From NCBI GenBank assembly GCA_015488935.1, contig WFMU01000439.1:1-6214 (forward strand): a DNA stretch of 6,214 bases, in the 5' to 3' direction. Below the pieces are notes generated by a model. It was not told the origin of the DNA and did no database searches. It was given only the letters and a program-made list of their open reading frames with translations. Every line of letters begins with the position of its first letter. The stretch's first letter is position 1. Of the stretch, positions 1-6,188 are shown piece after piece. The position numbers and the translations under genes are program-made. Source of the DNA: Flavobacteriaceae bacterium. Lineage in GTDB: Bacteria; Bacteroidota; Bacteroidia; Flavobacteriales; Flavobacteriaceae.

Positions 1-434
1 ATGCTTACGGATTTGAAAAATCGCTACAACCACTTATACAACCATACCATAAAAAAGCACTTATTTTAGGAACTGGTGGCGCATCTAAAGCAGTTGCTTA
101 TGCTTTAAAAAAAGCAGATATTCCCTTTTTATTTGTTTCTAGAACACCAAAAGAAAATCAAATCAATTACACAGATATTACAGACAAACTAATTTTAGAC
201 CATACCTTAATAATTAACACAACACCTCTTGGAACCAAAGGAAAATTAGAAACCGAATTACCAAATATACCATACCAATACATTACCAAAAATCACCTAT
301 TTTACGATTTAATATACAATCCACCAGAAACCAAATTCCTTAAAAAAGGAAAAGAAAAAGGAGCTACCATAAAAAATGGATTGGAAATGCTAGAACTACA
401 AGCACTCAAATCTTGGGAAATCTGGAATATGTAA
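1..434 (+). CDS. aroE: Shikimate dehydrogenase (NADP+), C-terminal part, 5' truncated
   Basis: This is the last 143 codons of shikimate 5-dehydrogenase, which reduces 3-dehydroshikimate to shikimate with NADPH in the cytoplasmic route to aromatic amino acids. The reading frame starts at base 3. Visible marks, numbered from the first full codon, are: AYGF at 1-4, which normally follows the NTD of the substrate-binding GxNTDxxGF motif; the dinucleotide-binding glycine loop GTGGASKA at 23-30; VSRT at 45-48, after the second Rossmann strand where NADP is selected; NTTPLG at 72-77; YDLIYNPPET at 101-110; and NGLEMLELQA at 125-134, the family's C-terminal signature. The first two bases, AT, fit the end of the GAT codon for that catalytic Asp. 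The N-terminal substrate domain, roughly 100 residues, lies outside the window. Nothing links this housekeeping gene to the cobalamin operon downstream. The identification is secure. The stretch after NTTPLG (TKGKLETEL) departs from the usual P-rich sequence but is unbroken. Confidence 0.95.
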   Translation, partial: AYGFEKSLQPLIQPYHKKALILGTGGASKAVAYALKKADIPFLFVSRTPKENQINYTDITDKLILDHTLIINTTPLGTKGKLETELPNIPYQYITKNHLFYDLIYNPPETKFLKKGKEKGATIKNGLEMLELQALKSWEIWNM

Positions 435-444
435 AAAAATAAAA

Positions 445-474
445 GTAAAACTGGTTTTGGCAAAACAGCTTTAC
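445..474 (+). other. Imperfect inverted repeat after aroE
   Basis: A hairpin can form 10 nt after the aroE stop. The arm GTAAA pairs with TTTAC, CTG with CAG and TTTT with AAAA around a GGC loop, with one A-C mismatch and one bulged G. It is followed on this strand by A-runs rather than a T-run, so it is a poor rho-independent terminator for aroE. Read on the other strand it is followed by a T-rich run, but no minus-strand gene that needs it is visible here. It may be an RNA 3'-end stabilising structure or a weak terminator. Confidence 0.45.
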
Positions 475-526
475 AAAAAACAAAAAAAGCATTATCCAAT
501 TACAATCTAAATTCAAATTAAATACG

Positions 527-534
527 TAACTTTG
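527..534 (+). promoter_or_regulatory. Bacteroidota -7 promoter box (TAACTTTG) for btuB-btuG
   Basis: TAACTTTG matches the Bacteroidota -7 consensus TAnnTTTG at every fixed position. Transcription from it would start near 539-542, right at the first paired segment of the riboswitch, which is where the promoter of a riboswitch-led transcript should be. No clear TTG/TTTG -33 box is visible at the expected distance, so the assignment rests on the -7 box and its position. Confidence 0.6.
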
Positions 535-700
535 CCAAGAATTTTGGGATATGGGAATCTCGTTAAAATCGAGAACTGTCTCCGCAACTGTAAGCTTAGT
601 CACACCAAAAGTGCTGATGCTTGTTGTAAAACTCAAAGTCACTATATACATAGGTGTATGGGAAGACAAACAGCAAGACGCAAGTCAGGATACCAACCAA
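535..700 (+). promoter_or_regulatory. Cobalamin (B12) riboswitch aptamer
   Basis: The conserved core of the cobalamin riboswitch is present in order. GGGAAT is at 553-558, followed by the short hairpin TCTCG/CGAGA (558-562 with 570-574). CCGCAACTGTAAG at 582-594 matches the invariant CCGCAAC(G/T)GUAA segment. GTCACT at 638-643 matches the GCCACU segment. A small hairpin ATACA/TGTAT (646-650 with 655-659) leads into GGGAAG at 660-665. The B12 box AGTCAGGATACC is at 683-694. A closing stem can pair 544-550 with 690-696, with one mismatch. The element lies in the leader of a BtuB-like receptor gene, its classic place, and should lower expression when cobalamin is bound. The 5' joining region before GGGAAT is very short here. 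Outer limits are approximate to about 10 nt. Confidence 0.93.
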
Positions 701-718
701 TTTTCATTAATAAATACT

Positions 719-743
719 AGTACTCGGATGAAGTACTTTTTTT
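719..743 (+). promoter_or_regulatory. Riboswitch expression platform: L13-type hairpin with U7 next to the btuB start
   Basis: AGTACT at 719-724 pairs with AGTACT at 732-737 around the 7-nt loop CGGATGA. Seven T (737-743) follow, and the btuB ATG begins at 746. The loop bases CGGA (725-728) are exactly complementary to TCCG (581-584) in the conserved L5 region of the aptamer, as expected for the L5-L13 kissing loop of cobalamin riboswitches. The 6-bp stem is weak alone. Stabilised by the kissing contact with ligand bound, it could end transcription at the U-run or block the ribosome at the adjacent start; the sequence does not decide which. The hairpin and complementarity are seen directly; the regulatory mode is inferred. 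Confidence 0.7.
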
Positions 744-745
744 AA

Positions 746-2560
746 ATGAAATATAGCATACTATTATTTTTTATTTGCCTATTTACACAAGCACAAAACG
801 ACAGTATAAATTTACTTAACGAAGTAAAATTATACGGCAATTTCTCGCCAAATATTAATGCAGGTTACCACATTCAAATCCTAAATGATTCTACCATTAA
901 TAACACGCAACAATCTTTAGGAAACTTATTGCAGAACAAAGCAAATTTATACTTTAAACAAAACGGAAATGGTATGGTTTCTTCCATTTCATTAAGAGGT
1001 TCTGGCGCATCACACACAGGTGTTTACTGGAATGGCATTGCTATAAACTCATCGCTAAATGGACAAACAGATTTTAATACACTCCATGCAAACGGATTTA
1101 GTCAAATAGAAATTCGGAAAGGTGCTGGAAGTGTCCTTTTTGGAAGTGGTGCTATTGGTGGCGCAATTAATTTGAGAGATAAAATCTATTTCACCAATAA
1201 AAAAGAACTACGTGTTAATGCTGGATTAGGTAGCTACCATACAAAAAATGCCTTTATACAAACCAAATTAAATACCACAAAATTTTATTCTAAAATAAGT
1301 TTTTCTACGATTAAATCGGAAAACAATTACCCATTTTTAAACACTCGTTTAAGTAACGAAAATGCTGCCTATAAAAATTACCATCTAAAAGGAACATTTG
1401 CCTATAAATTAAATACTAAAAATCAAATTCAATTTTTTTCAACCTATAGTAATAACGATAGAGATTTATCTAGAACCGTTACAGCACCAAGCAATTCAAA
1501 ATATAAAAACGAAGAAAAACGATTTCTATTACAATGGAAAAATTTTGGTTCAAAATACAATGCATCCTTAAAACTTGCATACTTAGAAGAAACCTACCAA
1601 TTCTTCTTAGATAAAAACGCCAACGATTTTTCATACGGAAAAAGCCAAAATTATATTACAAAATACGATTTTAGTTATTTTATAAAAAACAAACTTAGTT
1701 TACATACAGGCGTAGAAGATAAATTTATAAAAGGTAAAGGCAAAAATCTTACCAAAGCGCAACGAAATGTTGTAGAAACCTACCTTTTAGTACACCAACA
1801 ACCAATAAAAAAATTACACTACAATCTTAGTGTTCGAAAAGGTTTTTCGGCAACTTATAACATCCCTTTTATTTACGCATTAGATGCCAAATACAAAATA
1901 GCAAAAAAAATAGCATTAAAAGCAAATTACACTACCAACTACAAACTACCAACATTTAACGATTTGTATTGGAACTATTCTGGAAACGAAGATTTATTAG
2001 CAGAGCAAAGTAAAACCGTAGAATTTGGTATCGATTACAAAGAAAAAAATACTGCCATAAATATAACATCTTACCACACAAATAGTAGTAACTTAATACA
2101 ATGGCGACCAGTTACAAATACTTTTTGGAAACCAATAAATATTCAAAATGTTATTAGTTATGGACTAGAATTCGGATTTCGTACCAGCAAAAAAATACGC
2201 AAACATCAATTTGTATTACACACACAATATTCCTACACCATTTCTGAAGATCAAGATTTAAAAAAACAATTAATTTATGTGCCTTTTCATAAAGCAAATG
2301 CTACATTTAATTATACTTACAAAGGATGGTTGTTTTATTTTAATCAACAATATAATGGTAACGTTTTTACCACAACATCTAACACACAAACTGTTGCAGA
2401 CTTTTGGTTATCCAATATCCAAATAGCAAAAAAAATAGCAAAAAATAAAGTAACCATAGGACTTACTGTAAATAATTTATTCAATATAGCATACCAAACC
2501 GTTGCTTACAGACCTATGCCAAATAGAAATTTCAATCTAAATATTAATATTAAAATTTAA
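746..2560 (+). CDS. btuB: BtuB-like TonB-dependent outer-membrane cobalamin receptor
   Basis: A 604-residue TonB-dependent receptor, close to the 614 of E. coli BtuB. It is predicted to import cobalamin or related corrinoids across the outer membrane using TonB-ExbBD energy. Residues 1-16 form a signal peptide (Lys then a hydrophobic run, likely cut after FTQA). NEVKLYG at 25-31 is in the place of a TonB box. The plug spans about 45-145, with LRGSG at 83-87 and GAGSVLFGSGAIGGAINL at 126-143, typical plug motifs. Residues from about 150 to the end show alternating aromatic/polar beta-strand character and finish with NLNINIKI, a barrel-closing strand. There is no N-terminal carboxypeptidase-like domain, which agrees with BtuB rather than SusC-type receptors. 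The start at 746 lies 2 nt after the riboswitch U-run and has no Shine-Dalgarno, as usual in Bacteroidota. The substrate is inferred from the riboswitch and the lipoprotein gene 4 nt downstream; the fold alone would not give it. Confidence 0.9.
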   Translation: MKYSILLFFICLFTQAQNDSINLLNEVKLYGNFSPNINAGYHIQILNDSTINNTQQSLGNLLQNKANLYFKQNGNGMVSSISLRGSGASHTGVYWNGIAINSSLNGQTDFNTLHANGFSQIEIRKGAGSVLFGSGAIGGAINLRDKIYFTNKKELRVNAGLGSYHTKNAFIQTKLNTTKFYSKISFSTIKSENNYPFLNTRLSNENAAYKNYHLKGTFAYKLNTKNQIQFFSTYSNNDRDLSRTVTAPSNSKYKNEEKRFLLQWKNFGSKYNASLKLAYLEETYQFFLDKNANDFSYGKSQNYITKYDFSYFIKNKLSLHTGVEDKFIKGKGKNLTKAQRNVVETYLLVHQQPIKKLHYNLSVRKGFSATYNIPFIYALDAKYKIAKKIALKANYTTNYKLPTFNDLYWNYSGNEDLLAEQSKTVEFGIDYKEKNTAINITSYHTNSSNLIQWRPVTNTFWKPINIQNVISYGLEFGFRTSKKIRKHQFVLHTQYSYTISEDQDLKKQLIYVPFHKANATFNYTYKGWLFYFNQQYNGNVFTTTSNTQTVADFWLSNIQIAKKIAKNKVTIGLTVNNLFNIAYQTVAYRPMPNRNFNLNINIKI

Positions 2561-2564
2561 AAAA

Positions 2565-3614
2565 ATGAGTTTAATTAAAAAAGCAATACTTCTATTAACC
2601 ATACTTATATTTGTAGTATCTTGTAGTTCTGACGACCCAGAATCTCCTTTAGGCAACTACGAAAATGGATATTTTATCACCAACGAAGGTCCCTTTTCAA
2701 ACGGAACAGGAACTTTAACATTTATTGGTAATGATGGTGCTGTAGCACAAAATGTATATCAAACTGTAAATAACGAAGTATTAGGAAACATTGTACAATC
2801 CATGACCTTTCATAACAATAATGCTTATATTGTTGTAAATAATTCACACAAAATAGTAGTTGCAGACAGATATACAATGAAAAAAATTGCAGTTATTGAA
2901 GGAAGTAATATTAATAATCCACGCTATTTTGTAGCCGTTGGCAACTATGGTTATGTTTCTAATTGGGGAAGTGCTTCAAACCCTTCGGATGATTTTATTG
3001 CTGTAATCGATTTAAATACAAATACCGTAACAAGTACCATTTCTGTAGGAGAAGGGCCAGAAGAAATGCTCGTTCATAATAATAATGTTTATGTGAATTT
3101 ACAAGGTGGTTTTAGTCAAAACAATAAAGTAGCAGTTATTAACACAAATACCAATGCACTAAGTAATACAATTACAGTTGGCGATGTGCCTAGCGCAATT
3201 GAAAAAGACAATAGTGGAGCAATTTGGGTTTTGTGTAGTGGAAACCCTAATTATTCAGGTAACGAAACCAATGGCAAACTCATTAAAATAGAAAATAATA
3301 ACATTACAACTACTATAGATTTTGGAGCACAAAAACATCCTAATCATTTAACCATAAACGAAAATAACTTATATTATAATTTAGATGGTAAAGTATATAC
3401 AATGAATAATACACAAACGCAGTTAAATACAAATGCTTTAGCTGGTTTTGATGGCTTTTATTACAGCATGACTGCAAAAGATGGTGTATTATACACAACA
3501 AATGCTGGTGACTATACAAGCGAGGGAGAATTAAAAGTTTTTAACTTAAATACAAATGAATTTTCTTATACAAAAACAACAGGAATAATTCCTGGTTCTG
3601 TTGTATTTCAGTAA
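2565..3614 (+). CDS. BtuG-like surface lipoprotein, YncE/DUF5074-type beta-propeller
   Basis: A 349-residue lipoprotein predicted to capture cobalamin at the cell surface and pass it to the adjacent BtuB. Residues 1-19 form a lipoprotein signal with lipobox FVVSC and Cys20 as the acylated residue. The following SSDDPE resembles the acidic export signal that sends Bacteroidota lipoproteins to the outer face. Mature sequence opens with YFITNEGPFSNGTGTLTF (36-53), typical of this family. Blade-like repeats follow: KIVVADRYTMKKIAVI (96-111), PRYFVAVGNYGYVSNWG (119-135), FIAVIDLNTNTVTSTISVG (144-162) and KVAVINTNTNALSNTITVG (188-206). These show the YncE pattern 'hydrophobic-V-I-D/N-x-x-T-N-x-h-x-x-T-I-x-V-G', and the length suits a seven-bladed propeller. 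It starts 4 nt after the btuB stop, so the two share the riboswitch-controlled transcript. In Bacteroides thetaiotaomicron, propeller lipoproteins named BtuG bind B12 tightly beside BtuB. That function is transferred by fold, context and riboswitch, not by direct evidence. No gene symbol is given because true orthology is not shown. Confidence 0.85.
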   Translation: MSLIKKAILLLTILIFVVSCSSDDPESPLGNYENGYFITNEGPFSNGTGTLTFIGNDGAVAQNVYQTVNNEVLGNIVQSMTFHNNNAYIVVNNSHKIVVADRYTMKKIAVIEGSNINNPRYFVAVGNYGYVSNWGSASNPSDDFIAVIDLNTNTVTSTISVGEGPEEMLVHNNNVYVNLQGGFSQNNKVAVINTNTNALSNTITVGDVPSAIEKDNSGAIWVLCSGNPNYSGNETNGKLIKIENNNITTTIDFGAQKHPNHLTINENNLYYNLDGKVYTMNNTQTQLNTNALAGFDGFYYSMTAKDGVLYTTNAGDYTSEGELKVFNLNTNEFSYTKTTGIIPGSVVFQ

Positions 3615-3637
3615 AAACAACTATAAATACTAGTAAT

Positions 3638-3671
3638 AAAAATCCAAAAAAAGTATTTTCTTTGGATTTTT
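3638..3671 (+). terminator. Rho-independent terminator of the btuB-btuG operon
   Basis: An 11-bp perfect stem, AAAAATCCAAA (3638-3648) with TTTGGATTTTT (3661-3671), encloses a 12-nt loop; the T-run continues to 3672. It begins 24 nt after the stop of the lipoprotein gene. The A-run on the left arm means it could also work on the minus strand, though no converging gene is visible. It separates the cobalamin operon from the next gene. Confidence 0.8.
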
Positions 3672-3740
3672 TATTGCATTATTTTTCATTTCGTTTATAA
3701 ATTTATAATTTGAAATACTTTTAAATTTAAAATATTATAC

Positions 3741-3748
3741 TATATTTG
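3741..3748 (+). promoter_or_regulatory. Bacteroidota -7 promoter box (TATATTTG) for the T9SS protein gene
   Basis: TATATTTG fits the TAnnTTTG -7 consensus and lies 48 nt before the ATG at 3797, after the operon terminator. A TTTT at 3719-3722, 18 nt upstream, is a weak candidate for the -33 box. The region is extremely AT-rich, so a chance match is possible. Confidence 0.45.
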
Positions 3749-3796
3749 GTACTTATTATAATTTACAATTCCTTTTTATAAATAAAACTAACCAAA

Positions 3797-6184
3797 ATGA
3801 ATAAAAAGATACTATTAATATTTGCTTTTTTTATAGCTGTATTTTCTACTAGAGCACAACAATGCCAGAATTTAGCTGTAGAGCAAGTACCATCTACATG
3901 TGCTATTCCAACAACAGAATTAAGAGCTAATTTCTTAAACACAGAATATAGAGATACCGATACCTATGCAATTAATGCACAAGCCTCCTGTTTACCAGAT
4001 GTAAGCGATACTGTAGGAACGGGAATTGTATTAGATGACCATTGGAGTGCTAATCCGATAAGTTTAGGATTTACGTTTTGTTATTATGGAAATATGTACG
4101 ACCAAATTATCGTTTCTGATAATGGGAAAGTAAGTTTTGATTTAAACATGGCAGGAAGACGTGATAATAACTGGAGATTAGATGTTGGCGACGAACTACC
4201 AAATATTAACTGGCAACCGAACTGTATCTTTGGACCTTTTTTTGATACCAACTCAAACAGATTACCACAAGCAGAAAGATTTAGAGCTATTTCTTTTAAA
4301 TTGTTTAATCAAGACCAAACGATTCCTGAAAATGTTGGGAATAGAGTGTTTGTTATTAGTTATAATTCACCTTCATTTAGCGGTAGTTGTTCTCCTATTG
4401 GAGACAATATGCTAAGATCTACCATAACATTGTACGAATCTTCAAACGTAATAGATATTGAAATTAGAGAAAAAAATGTATGTAGTGCATGGAATCATGG
4501 TAGAGCACTAGTCGGAATTCAAAATAAATCTGCAACAAGAGGAATGTCTCCCCCAGGTAGAGGGACAATTGTAGATGGTGTAAATTGGGATCCAAGAAGA
4601 ACAGGTTTTCCAAATAACATGAATATCGACCGACCAGATGGAGAACTTTGGCGTTTTGTTCCAAATGGCGATTTATTAGAATATAGTTTTAGTTGGTATG
4701 TAGATAATGGAAATGGTTACGAATATTATAGTGGAGACCCAACAATTAATGTAAATCCATTAGTACAAACAGATTATAAAGCAGTATTAACTTACCAAGG
4801 AGAATGTTCATTTACACCAAATGTTTTTACCGAGGTAAGTACGGTAACACCTCCAACAGTACCAAATGTACTTTTACCTAATAGACTTACAGAATGCGAA
4901 ACTGTAGCTGGTAGTGGTACAGCAGATTTTATTATCGACCAAACAGATGTATTATTAGCAGACTATCCAACAGCAGATTGGGCTAATTTTAGTATAACCT
5001 ATCATTTATCACAAGCTGATGCAGATAATAATGTAAACCCAATTGCTACAAACCCTTATAATTCTGGTAATAACACACAAATATATGTTAGAGTTGAAGA
5101 CGCTAATAATCCTGCTTGTTATACTACACGTAGTTTTACATTAACCGTTCTTCCATTAGACGACTCATCATTTACTTATCCAGCTAATGCTGTTTGTGGA
5201 TATGATACCAATCCAATACCAAATAGTATAACAACACCAAATGGTATTTTTACCATTGAACCAGCGACAATTGGAGACCCTGCTGGAACAATAAATGACA
5301 TGACAGGTGAAATTGATTTGGCTTTAACACCTCCTGGAGCTTATATTGTTACTTATACAACAACTGGTGATTGCCCTACAAGTACTGACTTTAGTATTTT
5401 AATTAATACCTCAAATGCAGATCAATTAGATAATGTTACTATATGTTACGAATATGTACTACCTGTATTAAACAATGGAAATTATTATACCGAAGCAGAT
5501 GGTCCTTACGGAACAGGAACCATGTTATCTGCTGGTGATGTAATTACAGACCCTGTAACAACATTATATGTATTTGCAGAATCAGGAACAGTACCTAATT
5601 GTACAGACGACAATCCTTTTACTATTACTGTTGAAAATGTAACTGCAGGAACACCTACAGAAATACACAGTTGTGATAATGGAGATAGTACCGCAATTTT
5701 TGATTTAACAAATCTTGCCAATGAAATTATTGGAGGACAAAACGTAACCTTAACATACCATACTACAGAACAAGATGCAATTGATGGTGTAAATAGTATC
5801 CAAAACCTACCTTTTATTAGATCGGAAGGTAATATCTTTGCAAGAATAGAAAATCCAAATGGATGTTTTGATACTGTTGAAGTACCACTAACAGTAGATT
5901 TATGCTTAGCTGTAATTCCACAAGGTTTCTCGCCAAACAGTCTAGTGCCAGAAAACCGAACTTTTGATATTACAAATATTAGAGAAAGATATCCTAACTT
6001 TACCATTAACATCTATAATAGATTAGGTAAAGAAGTTTACGCTGGTGATGCCTCCAAAGAAAATTGGAATGGTAAAAATAATAATTCCGGTAAATTGTTA
6101 CCAGCAGGAACCTATTTCTATCAATTAAAACTAAATAATGACCAAGATTTAAAGTATCGAGGTTGGGTTTATTTACAAGAATAA
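3797..6184 (+). CDS. Secreted multidomain protein with T9SS type-B sorting (gliding-motility-associated C-terminal) domain
   Basis: A 795-residue exported protein, probably an adhesin-like surface or extracellular protein; its ligand is unknown. Residues 1-20 are a Sec signal peptide, cut after STRA. Residues about 70-290 form a nidogen/lectin-like region: LGFTFCYYGNMYDQIIVSDNGKVSF-type strands at 90-114, then VFVISYNSP, STITLYESSNVIDIEI and WNHGRALVGIQN at 184-243, a pattern common in flavobacterial secreted proteins. Residues about 295-350 look Ig-like (SFSWYVDNGNGYEYYSGDP). Four modules follow, each with one Cys pair: 367/441, 467/526, 550/602 and 626/690; the first and fourth are related copies. 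Residues 706-795 match the T9SS type-B/CHU_C domain: IPQGFSPN, FTINIYNRLGKEVYAG, NWNGKNNNSGKLLPAGTYFYQLKLN and YRGWVYLQE. The usual SPNGDGxND is here SPNSLVPENRTF. Other Cys bring the total to 17, fitting an oxidising extracellular setting. It has its own promoter box and lies beyond a terminator, so no B12 role is implied. Confidence 0.88.
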   Translation: MNKKILLIFAFFIAVFSTRAQQCQNLAVEQVPSTCAIPTTELRANFLNTEYRDTDTYAINAQASCLPDVSDTVGTGIVLDDHWSANPISLGFTFCYYGNMYDQIIVSDNGKVSFDLNMAGRRDNNWRLDVGDELPNINWQPNCIFGPFFDTNSNRLPQAERFRAISFKLFNQDQTIPENVGNRVFVISYNSPSFSGSCSPIGDNMLRSTITLYESSNVIDIEIREKNVCSAWNHGRALVGIQNKSATRGMSPPGRGTIVDGVNWDPRRTGFPNNMNIDRPDGELWRFVPNGDLLEYSFSWYVDNGNGYEYYSGDPTINVNPLVQTDYKAVLTYQGECSFTPNVFTEVSTVTPPTVPNVLLPNRLTECETVAGSGTADFIIDQTDVLLADYPTADWANFSITYHLSQADADNNVNPIATNPYNSGNNTQIYVRVEDANNPACYTTRSFTLTVLPLDDSSFTYPANAVCGYDTNPIPNSITTPNGIFTIEPATIGDPAGTINDMTGEIDLALTPPGAYIVTYTTTGDCPTSTDFSILINTSNADQLDNVTICYEYVLPVLNNGNYYTEADGPYGTGTMLSAGDVITDPVTTLYVFAESGTVPNCTDDNPFTITVENVTAGTPTEIHSCDNGDSTAIFDLTNLANEIIGGQNVTLTYHTTEQDAIDGVNSIQNLPFIRSEGNIFARIENPNGCFDTVEVPLTVDLCLAVIPQGFSPNSLVPENRTFDITNIRERYPNFTINIYNRLGKEVYAGDASKENWNGKNNNSGKLLPAGTYFYQLKLNNDQDLKYRGWVYLQE
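4895..5155 (+). repeat. Ig-like module copy A within the T9SS protein (residues 367-453)
   Basis: First of two related modules of about 80-87 residues. It opens at a Cys, then has a TADFIIDQTDVL-type strand, the core TYHLSQADA (401-409), IYVRVED (429-435), a second Cys (441) and a closing FTLTVLPL strand. Copy B at 5672-5905 keeps the same order with divergent sequence. Confidence 0.7.
5672..5905 (+). repeat. Ig-like module copy B within the T9SS protein (residues 626-703)
   Basis: Second copy: Cys626, AIFDLTNL, the core TYHTTEQDA (653-661), IFARIENPNG (680-689), Cys690 and a closing VPLTVDL strand, directly before the sorting domain. It aligns with copy A by these landmarks although two different Cys-paired modules lie between them. 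Confidence 0.7.
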
Positions 6185-6188
6185 AAAC

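Noticed and set aside
302..669. Minus-strand reading frames opposite the end of aroE and the riboswitch
   Set aside because: They are antisense to a clear gene and a structured RNA, with compositions dominated by Phe/Leu runs from A-rich complement sequence.
532..745. Two overlapping small plus-strand reading frames (62 and 64 codons) between aroE and btuB
   Set aside because: They lie wholly within the riboswitch aptamer and its expression platform. The conserved RNA motifs explain the sequence, and the peptides show no recognisable domain.
4182..4664. Additional short frames (plus at 4182-4415, minus at 4464-4664) inside the T9SS protein gene
   Set aside because: They are shadows of the long frame, low in complexity, with no family features.
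5506..6012. A 168-codon minus-strand reading frame
   Set aside because: It is antisense to the Ig-like modules of the T9SS protein, whose plus-strand reading has repeats, Cys pairing and a recognisable C-terminal domain. The antisense peptide has none.
3797..6184. The T9SS protein as a third component of the B12 uptake operon
   Set aside because: A strong terminator and a separate promoter box lie between it and the lipoprotein gene, and it has no cobalamin-related motif.
1..6188. CRISPR arrays, tRNA or rRNA genes, defence or phage modules
   Set aside because: No regularly spaced repeats, no tRNA-like cloverleaf or rRNA segments, and no nuclease, integrase or toxin-like genes were seen; all long frames are accounted for.
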